Below, piece after piece: positions 52,477 through 60,260 of a stretch of 64,000 nt of DNA. Made by a program: the position numbers and the translations under genes. Below the pieces are notes generated by a model, which saw nothing but the letters and a program-made list of their open reading frames with translations, made no database searches and was not told the origin of the DNA. How positions within the stretch are numbered: position 1 is the first letter of the stretch; each line of letters starts with the position of its first letter. The stretch lies in contig NZ_JAHRCY010000032.1 of NCBI RefSeq assembly GCF_019083965.1, positions 1,969 through 65,968 on the forward strand, read 5' to 3'. This DNA comes from Catellatospora tritici. Lineage in GTDB: Bacteria > Actinomycetota > Actinomycetes > Mycobacteriales > Micromonosporaceae.

Positions 52477-53483
52477 GCGGGGCGCGCCTCCAATGCTCCA
52501 GAGGTAGGGGAGCCGTCGGCCCGCCGTACCGCGACGATCTCGAATTCGGCCTTGACCAGCAGCTCGCGGTATTCGGCCTCGGTGCGGTCGTGCCCCTCCT
52601 GGGTGACCAGCATGAGCAGGTCGACCAGCCCGGCCCCGGGCCGGTTCGCGGTCTCCTGCTCGGGCAGCAGCTCCTCCAGCACCACGACCCGGCCGTGCGG
52701 CGGCACCGCCGCCCGCACCCGGGTCAGCACCTGCAGCGCGTGCTCGTCGTTCCAGTTGTGCAGCACCCGGGCCAGCAGGTACGCGTCGGCCCCGGCCGGG
52801 ACGCCGTCGAAGAAGCTGCCCTCGGCGAACTCGACCCGCTCGGCCAGGCCCGCCTCGGTCAGGCGGGACCGGGCGGCCAGCACGGCCTCGGGCAGTTCCA
52901 GCAGCACCGCGCGCAGGTCGGGCTGTTCGGCCAGCAGGCGGGCGAGCAGGTTGCCGTTGCCGCCGCCGACGTCGACGACGGTCTTGGCCCAGCTCAGGTC
53001 GCAGGCGGCCAGGGCGGCTGGGGGCTGCTCGTCGGCCATGGACTGGTGGAACACCGCCGCGGCCTCGGGGTCCTCGCCGAGGTAGTCGTAGAAGGGTCGG
53101 CCGTAGACCGCCTCGAAGGCGGGTCGGCCGGTGCGCATGGTGTGCATGATCTCGGCGAAGGAGCGGAACACCTGGTCGCCCTGCATCAGCGCGTTGAGTC
53201 GGACCGAGCCGGGCACGTCGGCGCGCAGCAGCTCGGTGGTGGGGGTGAGGCCGTACACGCCGGGGGCGGGCTGGGTGAACAGCCCCATCATGGTCAGCGC
53301 GCGCAGCAGGCGGCCGAGTGCGCGGGGGTCGGCGCCACACTGGTGTGCCAGCGCCGCCACGGGCACCGGTCCGGCCGCCATCAGGTCGGGCACCCCGAGC
53401 TTGACCAGGGCGTACACGCCCTGGGCGACCCAGGAGCCGGAAAGGATGCCCAGCAGTTTGCGGCGGGCCAGTGCTTCGTTCAC
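52473..53483 (-). CDS. SAM-dependent O-methyltransferase (family 2)
   Basis: A 336-residue methyltransferase of the plant-type/TcmN-type O-methyltransferase family, common in polyketide tailoring. Support: N-terminal dimerisation/winged-helix domain (LLGILSGSWVAQGVYALVKLGVPDLM), SAM motif I VVDVGGGNGNLLARLL (about 173), DPLAAVLLELPEAV-like segment (RAVLLELPEAV), and motif LARVLHNWNDEHALQVL, whose His is the usual general base (about 247). Probably methylates a phenolic hydroxyl of the product. Coupled to E1-alpha through an ATGA overlap. A 19-bp perfect hairpin lies 19 bp before its start. Confidence 0.9.
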   Translation of the reverse strand: MNEALARRKLLGILSGSWVAQGVYALVKLGVPDLMAAGPVPVAALAHQCGADPRALGRLLRALTMMGLFTQPAPGVYGLTPTTELLRADVPGSVRLNALMQGDQVFRSFAEIMHTMRTGRPAFEAVYGRPFYDYLGEDPEAAAVFHQSMADEQPPAALAACDLSWAKTVVDVGGGNGNLLARLLAEQPDLRAVLLELPEAVLAARSRLTEAGLAERVEFAEGSFFDGVPAGADAYLLARVLHNWNDEHALQVLTRVRAAVPPHGRVVVLEELLPEQETANRPGAGLVDLLMLVTQEGHDRTEAEYRELLVKAEFEIVAVRRADGSPTSGALEARPA

Positions 53484-53501
53484 GTTCGCTCCGGTGCTGG
53501 T

Positions 53502-53545
53502 GATCGCGGCTCACAACCGGTCGGTGCCGGTTGTGAGCCGCGATC
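53502..53545. repeat. Perfect 19-bp stem-loop between DUF3050 and methyltransferase genes
   Basis: GATCGCGGCTCACAACCGG (53502-53520) and its exact complement (53527-53545) flank a 6-nt loop. It is inside the operon. In the direction of transcription the T-run comes before the stem, so a classical terminator is unlikely. An mRNA-processing or stabilising hairpin, or a dispersed repeat, is possible. Confidence 0.65.
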
Positions 53546-53564
53546 GAAAAAAGGGGGTACGACG

Positions 53565-54353
53565 TCAGCCCGCGTTGATCGCGGCCAGGATGCCGGTCCA
53601 CAGCTGCTGCCGCGCGGCCAGCGCGGCGTTGACGGTCTCGGCGGCCTGGGCCCACTTGGTGTCGTCGTCGCCGCACAGGTCGGTGACCATCTGCATGGCC
53701 ATCGGGGTGTGCTCCTCGCCGTCGACCTCGATGTGGCGGGCCAGGTAGTCGACGAACGTGTCGAGCTTGCCGCCCTCCTGGTTGACCTTGATGACCTGCT
53801 GGAACATGTCCGGGATCAGGTCCTCGCGGCCGAACGCGAAGGCCGCGGCCTGGCAGTGGATCGGCAGCGTCTCGATGAACTTGAAGGTGGTGCGCACGAA
53901 CTCGGTCGAGACCGGGTTGACGTTCGCCTCGACCAGCGCCGACTCCACCGTGCTGCCGGTGCGCAGCAGGTCGATGAAGTGGTTGATGACGCTGGTGTCG
54001 GCGCCGGCCTGGTCCATACCGCCGACGTACAGCTCGAAGTGGCTGATGAAGCCGCCCTGCAGTTCGTCGCTCTCCTCGACCAGCACGATGTCGTTGATGA
54101 GCCGGCGGCTGCCGGTGAAGCCACTCGGAATCCACGGCACGGTGACGCTGGTCAGGTTGCGCTGCAGCGACTTGAGCAGGGACATGAAGTCCCACACCGC
54201 GAAGACGTGGTGCTGCATGAACGTGACGATCGCCTCGTGGTTGTCGAGGGCGGCGTACAGCGGGTGGGTGACCACGCCGGTGCGGGCCGCACTGACCGCC
54301 TCCTCGAGGCGGGTGATGCCCGGGTGCGTCTGACCCCAGTCGTAACGCGACAT
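53565..54353 (-). CDS. DUF3050 family protein (heme-oxygenase-like fold candidate)
   Basis: A 262-residue, fully helical protein matching the DUF3050 pattern: HPLYAALDNHEAIVTFMQHH, VFAVWDFMSLLKSLQRNLT, and an acidic/His-containing later helix (INDIVLVEESDEL, LARHIEVDGEEHTPMAM). Glu and His residues on successive helices are arranged as in heme-oxygenase-like diiron oxidases, a fold with several recently described biosynthetic oxygenases. Its membership there is inference. The ATG at 54353 follows GGGAGAGAG. The gene is inside the operon between the PhyH oxygenase and the methyltransferase, so it probably performs an oxidative step on the product. Confidence 0.8.
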   Translation of the reverse strand: MSRYDWGQTHPGITRLEEAVSAARTGVVTHPLYAALDNHEAIVTFMQHHVFAVWDFMSLLKSLQRNLTSVTVPWIPSGFTGSRRLINDIVLVEESDELQGGFISHFELYVGGMDQAGADTSVINHFIDLLRTGSTVESALVEANVNPVSTEFVRTTFKFIETLPIHCQAAAFAFGREDLIPDMFQQVIKVNQEGGKLDTFVDYLARHIEVDGEEHTPMAMQMVTDLCGDDDTKWAQAAETVNAALAARQQLWTGILAAINAG

Positions 54354-54388
54354 TGCTCTCTCCCTGGATGTGTGGGTTTGGTGTTCGA

Positions 54389-55291
54389 TCACCGGCGCCA
54401 GAGGACCGGGCAGTAATCCGGGTCGGCGTAGTCGGGACGTCCGTCGGGGGTCTTGCGTACCAGCTCGTCGTGGTTGTAACCGACGATGGTGCCGTCGCTG
54501 AGCGCGAACGGGCGGTACTCGTTCGCGCCGTCCTGCAGGTGCAGGGAGACGGCGCGTCGCGGGCGGTCGCTGTGGTTGCCCGCGCTGCCGTGATACGTGC
54601 GGCAGTGATGGAAGCTCATGTGCCCCTTGGGGATGATCATGGGGATCTTCGTCACCTCGGTGCCGTTGAACTCGGCGTTGCGCGCGAGCTTGACCTCGAG
54701 GTCTTCCTTGTCGCGCTCGGCGAAGTGGCGCACCGTGGTGTCGTCGTTCTCGATCTCGGCCCACCGGTGGCTGCCGTCGACCATGGTGATCGTGCCCATC
54801 TCCTCACCACAGTCGTGGAAGGGGATGAACGCGGTCAGCATCCGCTCCGAGGTCGACGACGCCCAGTAGTGGCGGTCGAAGTGCCACGGCACGATGTTGG
54901 TCGGCTCCTCCGGACGCGGCGGCTTGAAGATCAGCGTCGACTGGAAGATCCGGATCTCGTCGGCCTGCGCCAGCCGGGCCGCGACCGCGCCGATCAGCGG
55001 CTTGCGCAGCAGCTTGGCCAGGCCGTCGTGCTCGTAGTGCACGTAGTCGTTGTGCCGCTGCACCGCGCCGTGCGAGGGCTCCCAGTACGCCAGCCGTCGC
55101 GGTCGCAGCGGCAGCGACCGGCTGCGCTCTCCGGCGTAGAAGCGCTCGCTCGCGTCGACCAGCTCGTCGATCTCGGCGTCGGTGAACAGCTTCTTCGTCA
55201 GATACCAGCCGTGCTCGGCGTAGAACGCCACGTCCTCGTCGGAGGGGAGCAGCTCGCGCTCCTCTTCCGTCAGCGTGAACTGTTCACCCAT
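54389..55291 (-). CDS. Phytanoyl-CoA dioxygenase (PhyH) family Fe(II)/2-oxoglutarate oxygenase
   Basis: A 300-residue non-heme iron oxygenase of the PhyH type, frequent in natural-product hydroxylation, desaturation and cyclisation. The iron ligands are His and Asp of WHFDRHYW (about 137-139) and a distal His in RTYHGSAGN (about 233). Arg residues in DRPRRAVSLHLQ fit 2-oxoglutarate binding. The ATG at 55291 is chosen because GAGGAG lies 6 nt upstream. The ATG at 55336 overlaps the previous stop (ATGA) but has a weak ribosome-binding site. It is placed directly after the hydroxymandelate-synthase-like gene. Confidence 0.9.
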   Translation of the reverse strand: MGEQFTLTEEERELLPSDEDVAFYAEHGWYLTKKLFTDAEIDELVDASERFYAGERSRSLPLRPRRLAYWEPSHGAVQRHNDYVHYEHDGLAKLLRKPLIGAVAARLAQADEIRIFQSTLIFKPPRPEEPTNIVPWHFDRHYWASSTSERMLTAFIPFHDCGEEMGTITMVDGSHRWAEIENDDTTVRHFAERDKEDLEVKLARNAEFNGTEVTKIPMIIPKGHMSFHHCRTYHGSAGNHSDRPRRAVSLHLQDGANEYRPFALSDGTIVGYNHDELVRKTPDGRPDYADPDYCPVLWRR

Positions 55292-55332
55292 GGTGTGCTC
55301 CTCGGCGGTCGGGGTGGAGGGGGTGGGCCGGC

Positions 55333-56442
55333 TCATGCGGTCGCCAGTCCGGCGTGATCGCGGGCGGCCGCCTGGTCGGCGGACGCGCCCAGCTCGCGCT
55401 CCTTCGCCTCGTACAGCGACTTGATGTTGCTGGTACCGAAGGTCAGGGCGCCGTGCCGCTCGATCAGTTCGAGGAACAGCGTGCGGCGTACGTGCATGGA
55501 CTGGGTGAAGATCTGGTACAGCTGGCCGTAGTGGTCGGTGTCGACCAGCACGCCGAGTTCGCGCAGGTCGGCGATGGGCAGGTCGACGCTGCTCAGCCGC
55601 TGCTCCAGGGCGTCGAAGTAGGCCCCGGGGGTGCTGAGGAAGCCGACGCCGCGCTCGCTGAAGGTGCGCACGGCGGTGACGATGTCGTCGGTGCGGAACG
55701 CCACGTGCTGCACCCCGGCCCCGGCGTGCCAGGACAGGAAGTCGTCGATCTGGCCCGGTCGCCGCGACAGGTCCGGCTCGATCAGGGTGAAGGTGACCTG
55801 GCGGGACGGGCTCTGCACCACTTTGGAGTCCATGCCCTGCCCGCCGACCTCGATGTACTCCTCGAAGATCTCGGCGAAGCCGAACACGTCCTGGTAGAAG
55901 CGCGAGGTGGCGGACAGGTCCCCGCCGGGGACGCAGACCGCCAGGTGGTCGATGACTTTGAGCAGGTCGCCGTCGAAGTTCTGCTCCGGCAGCGTCATCT
56001 CGATCGCGCCCGGCATGAACTCCCAGCGGGCGCCGTGCCGCTCCACCAGCCGGTGGGTGACGTCGCCGAAGCCGGAGACGCTGGCCGTGACCACGCGGGT
56101 GTCGGCGTCGGCGTACTCGGCGGGGGGCATCAGCGCGGTGGCCCCGCGGGCGACGACCTCGGCGTACAGGGCGGCGGCGTCGTCGGTCTGGAAGGCGACG
56201 ATCGCCACGCCGTCGCCGTGGCGGCCCACGTACTGGGTGGCGGGATGGTCTGGCACCAGCCCGGAGGTCAGCACGACGCGGATGTCACCGTGCTGCAGCA
56301 GCAGCGAGCGCTGGTCGACCAGGCCTGTCTGGGGCCCACCCTGCCCGCAGATCCGGAAGCCGAACGCCGTGCACAGAAAATAAGCAGTCTGGCGGGCGTC
56401 ACCGACGTAGAACTCCAGGTGGTCGATGCCGAGAATGTTCAT
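55333..56442 (-). CDS. hmaS: 4-Hydroxymandelate synthase-like dioxygenase (HPPD/HmaS family)
   Basis: A 369-residue Fe(II) enzyme of two glyoxalase-fold halves, using 4-hydroxyphenylpyruvate. The iron ligands are His in VIDHLAV (about 166), His in VQHVAF (about 246) and Glu in ELIERHG (about 328). Two positions favour hydroxymandelate synthase over hydroxyphenylpyruvate dioxygenase. The HPPD-type PINEP strand is here TLIEP (219-223). The Phe of the HPPD C-terminal GNFKALFEA helix is Ile 340 (SNIKSLYEA), the change known to shift HPPD towards hydroxymandelate. Expected product: 4-hydroxymandelate. The gene opens the second part of the biosynthetic operon, after a 328-bp spacer. Confidence 0.85.
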   Translation of the reverse strand: MNILGIDHLEFYVGDARQTAYFLCTAFGFRICGQGGPQTGLVDQRSLLLQHGDIRVVLTSGLVPDHPATQYVGRHGDGVAIVAFQTDDAAALYAEVVARGATALMPPAEYADADTRVVTASVSGFGDVTHRLVERHGARWEFMPGAIEMTLPEQNFDGDLLKVIDHLAVCVPGGDLSATSRFYQDVFGFAEIFEEYIEVGGQGMDSKVVQSPSRQVTFTLIEPDLSRRPGQIDDFLSWHAGAGVQHVAFRTDDIVTAVRTFSERGVGFLSTPGAYFDALEQRLSSVDLPIADLRELGVLVDTDHYGQLYQIFTQSMHVRRTLFLELIERHGALTFGTSNIKSLYEAKERELGASADQAAARDHAGLATA

Positions 56443-56770
56443 CTGTTACCTACCCCTTGGCGTGCGATGTCCGGGTTCGCGTTCCTTGCGGACTCGCTCC
56501 TCGCGCCGGGTGGCTTGGGCTCGGATCGGGTCCTTCCGGGCATGGCTTCGCTCGGCATACCGCGTGCGCGGTACGCCGAAAGAATCCCCATGCTCCGATT
56601 GGCCGTCGTGCCCCTGTGACGTCCGATTCGGCAGGTGGCCCGGTCCCCGCACCGGCGCCAAAACCTGTCGTATGCCACGCTAGCCGCCCGGCTTACGTGT
56701 CTCAATACCTAGCTAGGCAAATATTTAATTGCGACAGTTATCTGATTCGACTGGCCGTTCCGTGGAGTCG
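56443..56770 (-). promoter_or_regulatory. 328-bp spacer with regulatory character before hmaS
   Basis: No gene is seen. It is the only long gap in the operon. It holds a hairpin (CGGCATACCGCG at 56553-56564 against CGCGGTACGCCG at 56567-56578, one mismatch) and an AT-rich stretch with the palindrome CCTAGCTAGG (56707-56716), a plausible repressor site. A separate promoter for hmaS to E1-beta is likely, but no clear -35/-10 pair can be fixed. Confidence 0.45.
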
Positions 56771-58036
56771 CTAATCACCGAAACGGCTGAGTCGCGTGGT
56801 GGGTCGACCCAGGACAAGGCTCACATTATGTCCGCCGAATCCGAATGAATTGGACAGAGCAAAAGTGATCGGATTATGCCGGGCCTTGCCCCGAATATGG
56901 TCGAGATCGCACGCCGGATCAGGGTCCTCCAGGTTGACTGTCGGAGGTAGGACACCGCGCCCGACCGCCATGACCGTCGCCGCCGCCTCGATGACGCCGG
57001 ACGCGCCGAGCATGTGCCCGGTGACGCCCTTGTTCGAGCTCACCGGCGGCATCGCCCCGGCGAACACCGAGTTGACCGCCAGCGACTCGGCGATGTCGCC
57101 GAGCTTGGTGCTGGTGGCGTGCGCGTTGAGGTAGCCGATGTCGGCCGGGGTCAGCCCCGCATCGGCCAGCGCCCGGCGCATGCACACGGCCTGGCCCTCA
57201 CCGTCCGGGCGGGGCGTGGTCGGGTGGTGGGCGTCGGTGGTGCCGCCCCAGCCGTGCAGGGTGGCGTACGCCGCACGCCCGCGCGCGTCCGCGTCGGCGG
57301 CCCGCTCCAGCACGAACACGCCCGCGCCCTCGGCCAGCACCAGCCCGTTGCGGCGCCGGTCGAACGGGCGGCTGGCCGCGGCCGGGTCGTCGGCCCACCC
57401 CTTGGCCAGGGCCCGGGTGTTGCCGAAGGTGTCGGCCAGGGTCGGGAACAGCGGCGCCTCGCCGCAGCCCACGACCGCCACGTCCGCCTCGTTGTTGCGC
57501 AGGATGCGCATGCCCTCGGCGATCGACTGGGCGCCGGCCGCGCACGCGGTGCCGATGGAGGAGCTGTAGCCGCGCAGGTCGTACTTGATGGCGATGCGGG
57601 CGGTGGCCATGTTCGGCAGCATCCCCGGCAGCAGGTACGGGCTGACCCCGAGCCTGCCCTTCTGGGTCCGGGTCACCACCTGGGCCTCCAGCGTGGCCAG
57701 CCCGCCCGTCCCGGACACCACCGTGGCGGCCCGGTACGGGTCCACGTCCCGCCCGACCACCATGTCCGCGTCGGCCATGGCCAGTTCGGCGGCGACCAGC
57801 GCGTGCACGATGTAGCGGTCCAGGGTGCGTGACTCCGGGCCGGGCAGCACGTCGGCGGCCGAGATGTCCGGACCCTTGCCCATGACCTCCAGCGACCCCT
57901 CCGCGGCGTGCCCCTCGGGCGTGCGCACCAGCCCGGACCGGCCGGTGCACAGCGCCTCGAAGATCTGCTCCAGGTCCTGCCCGACGGGAGTGACCAGGCC
58001 GATGCCGGTGACGACGATGTCAGCTCGGCGGTCCAT
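56771..58036 (-). CDS. Beta-ketoacyl synthase (KSII/KS-alpha type), active-site complete
   Basis: A 421-residue condensing enzyme of the FabF/KS-alpha type, which extends an ACP-bound chain by decarboxylative condensation. The catalytic residues are all present: Cys in GTACAAGAQ (about 164), His in NAHATSTKLGD (about 306), and His in GHMLGASG (about 340). VTGIGLVTPVG at the N terminus and NSFGFGGHN near the C terminus are standard. Its ATG overlaps the ligase stop (TGATG). The last ~40 codons are lower in GC than the rest. With the second KS and two ACPs it forms a discrete, type II-like set. Confidence 0.93.
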   Translation of the reverse strand: MDRRADIVVTGIGLVTPVGQDLEQIFEALCTGRSGLVRTPEGHAAEGSLEVMGKGPDISAADVLPGPESRTLDRYIVHALVAAELAMADADMVVGRDVDPYRAATVVSGTGGLATLEAQVVTRTQKGRLGVSPYLLPGMLPNMATARIAIKYDLRGYSSSIGTACAAGAQSIAEGMRILRNNEADVAVVGCGEAPLFPTLADTFGNTRALAKGWADDPAAASRPFDRRRNGLVLAEGAGVFVLERAADADARGRAAYATLHGWGGTTDAHHPTTPRPDGEGQAVCMRRALADAGLTPADIGYLNAHATSTKLGDIAESLAVNSVFAGAMPPVSSNKGVTGHMLGASGVIEAAATVMAVGRGVLPPTVNLEDPDPACDLDHIRGKARHNPITFALSNSFGFGGHNVSLVLGRPTTRLSRFGD

Positions 58037-59652
58037 CAGGCGGCACCCGTCAGCGCGCGCTCACGCAGCACCAGCTTGCGTACCTTGCCGGTGGCGCCGG
58101 TGGGGATGTCGTCGTCGTGCACCGCGGTGATCCTGCGCAGCGTCGGCGCGGCGTGCTCGCCCAGCGCGGCGGTGATCTGCGGGGTGCGGTCGGCGCTCGC
58201 GTCGGCGTCGGCGCGCAGCAGCAGGAGCACGTCGGTGACGACGGTCCCGGCCTCGCGCACCGCGACCACGGTGCAGTCGAGCACGTCCGGGCAGGTCGCG
58301 AGGATCTTCTCCTCCGTGTACGACGTGTGCAGCCAGTGCCCGCTGTCGAGCACGACGGAGTCCACCGCCCGGTCGACGTGGTAGTAGTAGCCGTCCTCGT
58401 CGTAGAAGACCAGGTCACCGGTGAGGTAGTAGCCGCGCTGGCGGGTGCGGAAGGTGGTGACCGAGTCGTTCCAGCAGCCCAGCATCACCGTCGGGGACTT
58501 CAGGCCCAGGTGGCCGACCACGCCCGCGGGCAGCGGCTCGCCCTGGTCGTCCAGGACCGCGACGTCGGCGAAGACGTGCGGGCGGCCGATGCAGCGGCCG
58601 TACCGCTCGGTGTCCTTGCGGTGGGTGATGTGGAACGCGGAGTGGCCCATCTCGGTCGAGCCGATGCCGTCGATGAACATCGACCCCGACACCGTGGTCA
58701 CGCCCTCGCGGGTCACCGTCTTGTGGCTGCCCACGTTGACCAGCGGGCGGATGTGCGCCTCGTGCGCGCAGTCGCCGGTGTTGAACCAGATCGCCACCGA
58801 GTCCATGTCCCGCTTGGTCAGGTCGTGGCGCGCCATGTCGGCCCAGGTCACCGCGAACCCGAAGACGCCGGTCGGCTTGAACCGCTCGATCGCGTCCAGC
58901 ACGTACTCACCGCGCTGGGAGGACAGGAACACCAGCTCGGCGCGGTTGCACAGGGCCTGGTTGATGGACAGGATGCCCGCGGTGTGGGCCGAGGGCAGCG
59001 CGCACAGCACCCGCTCGGTGCCCTGCGCGCGCGGCCCGGACAGCCGGATGCGGCGGGTGGCCTCGAACAGCGTGGTGTGCGAGTGCACGATCGCCTTGGG
59101 CAGGCCGGTGGTGCCGGAGGAGTGCGTGATCGAGATCGGGTCGTCCTTGTGGTGCCGGTACGGCTCGGGCGCCTGCGCCGGGTCGCCGCTGCCCATCGTG
59201 GTGATGTCGCCCAGGATGCGCGAGCCGAAGTCACGTCCCTCCAGGCGCTCCGCGTGCGGGGCGTCGACCAGCACCGCGGTGGCGCGCAGGCGGCGGATGT
59301 ACTCGGTGGCGATCTCGCCGCTGAGGTTGCCGTTGAGCAGCGCCGGGATCGCGCCGATCCGGTTGCAGGCGAGGAAGGTCAGCAGCACGTCGGCGGAGGT
59401 GGAGGCGTAGACCGCGATCACGTCGCGCCAGCCGATGCCGTGCTGGTGCAGCCAGGCCGCGCGGGCGGCGACGCGTTCGTCGAGCTGCCCGAGGGTCAGC
59501 GGCTGCCAGGCCGGGTGCCCGTCGACGTCGACGTCGAAGGTGAGCCCCGGACCGTTCGGGTCGGCGCCGTGCGCCAACAGCCGGGTGATCACGTTGCCGG
59601 CGCCGAGGTCGGTATCGGCGGCCAGGATCGCCCGCAGATTGGTGCTGCTCAT
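58036..59652 (-). CDS. Adenylate-forming ligase, cluster copy A
   Basis: A 538-residue ANL-family ligase. Motifs: ITHSSGTTGLPKAIVHSH (about 174), GIGSTEMGHS (about 329), YYLTGDLVFY (about 405), and A10 lysine in PTGATGKVRKL (about 517). It differs clearly from the two ligases at 26 and 37 kb and from the one at 62 kb. The ATG at 59652 has AAGGAG 7 nt upstream and overlaps the previous stop as ATGA. It probably loads an acid, perhaps the aryl starter, onto one of the ACPs. Substrate unknown. Confidence 0.9.
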   Translation of the reverse strand: MSSTNLRAILAADTDLGAGNVITRLLAHGADPNGPGLTFDVDVDGHPAWQPLTLGQLDERVAARAAWLHQHGIGWRDVIAVYASTSADVLLTFLACNRIGAIPALLNGNLSGEIATEYIRRLRATAVLVDAPHAERLEGRDFGSRILGDITTMGSGDPAQAPEPYRHHKDDPISITHSSGTTGLPKAIVHSHTTLFEATRRIRLSGPRAQGTERVLCALPSAHTAGILSINQALCNRAELVFLSSQRGEYVLDAIERFKPTGVFGFAVTWADMARHDLTKRDMDSVAIWFNTGDCAHEAHIRPLVNVGSHKTVTREGVTTVSGSMFIDGIGSTEMGHSAFHITHRKDTERYGRCIGRPHVFADVAVLDDQGEPLPAGVVGHLGLKSPTVMLGCWNDSVTTFRTRQRGYYLTGDLVFYDEDGYYYHVDRAVDSVVLDSGHWLHTSYTEEKILATCPDVLDCTVVAVREAGTVVTDVLLLLRADADASADRTPQITAALGEHAAPTLRRITAVHDDDIPTGATGKVRKLVLRERALTGAA

Positions 59653-60260
59653 GAGCTGACTCCTTCGTTCACTTGCACCAGCACGGCCAGCGCGCGGTCG
59701 CGCTCGCCGTCGTCTGTGGCCTGTTCGGCCGCGATGACCAGGGCCTCGTCGGCATCGCCGTCGGCCAGCAGCAGCCGGGCGGCGGACAGGCCCTCGGCCA
59801 GGGCGAGCTCCAGCGCGTCGCCCGGTCCGGCCGGGCTCAGGCACAGCACCGGCCCGCCCAGTTCCCAGCGCGCCGCCACGTATCCGGCCACGGCGTTGGG
59901 GACGGCCTGGAAGAACAGCAGCGGTCCGAGCCGCTGCCCGGTGTCGACCGCCCTGGCCACGCTGAGCGCGGTGGCGACGTCACCGGTGGTGGTCGAGATG
60001 ATCACGGCGGTGCGCGGGCCGCGGGCCGGGGCGGCGGGCGGCTGCCCGTACGCCCGGGTCAGGCAGCGGCGCGCGACCTCGGCGACCAGCGGGCTGAAGC
60101 TGGACACCACGAACCCGGCCAGCGCGGGCGGCTCGGTGTCGGCGTCGGACTCCGGCCACGCCCCGCGCGCCAGCTCGACCAGCCCGGCTGGCTGCGACGG
60201 CACGGCCAGCGGGGTGCGCTGGCGGGGCAGCAGGACCCCGGTGGTCTCGGGGGCGGTCAC
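59649..60260 (-). CDS. Ketosynthase-like N-terminal domain protein without catalytic Cys
   Basis: A 203-residue protein similar in layout to the beta-ketoacyl-synthase-like chain-length-factor proteins of aryl polyene pathways. A thiolase-fold half is suggested by RGPRTAVIISTTTGDVATAL, LLFFQAVPNAVAGYVAARWEL and GGPVLCLSPAGPGDALELA. The last segment aligns with the nucleophile elbow of ketosynthases, but Pro stands where Cys would be, so it cannot be acylated there. The protein is about half the size of a KS. It is coupled by ATGA overlaps on both sides and lies between KS and ligase; it probably partners one of the ketosynthases. Confidence 0.7.
   Translation of the reverse strand: MTAPETTGVLLPRQRTPLAVPSQPAGLVELARGAWPESDADTEPPALAGFVVSSFSPLVAEVARRCLTRAYGQPPAAPARGPRTAVIISTTTGDVATALSVARAVDTGQRLGPLLFFQAVPNAVAGYVAARWELGGPVLCLSPAGPGDALELALAEGLSAARLLLADGDADEALVIAAEQATDDGERDRALAVLVQVNEGVSS

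Noticed and set aside
55333..56442. Catabolic 4-hydroxyphenylpyruvate dioxygenase
   Set aside because: Signature residues fit hydroxymandelate synthase, and no homogentisate pathway gene is nearby.
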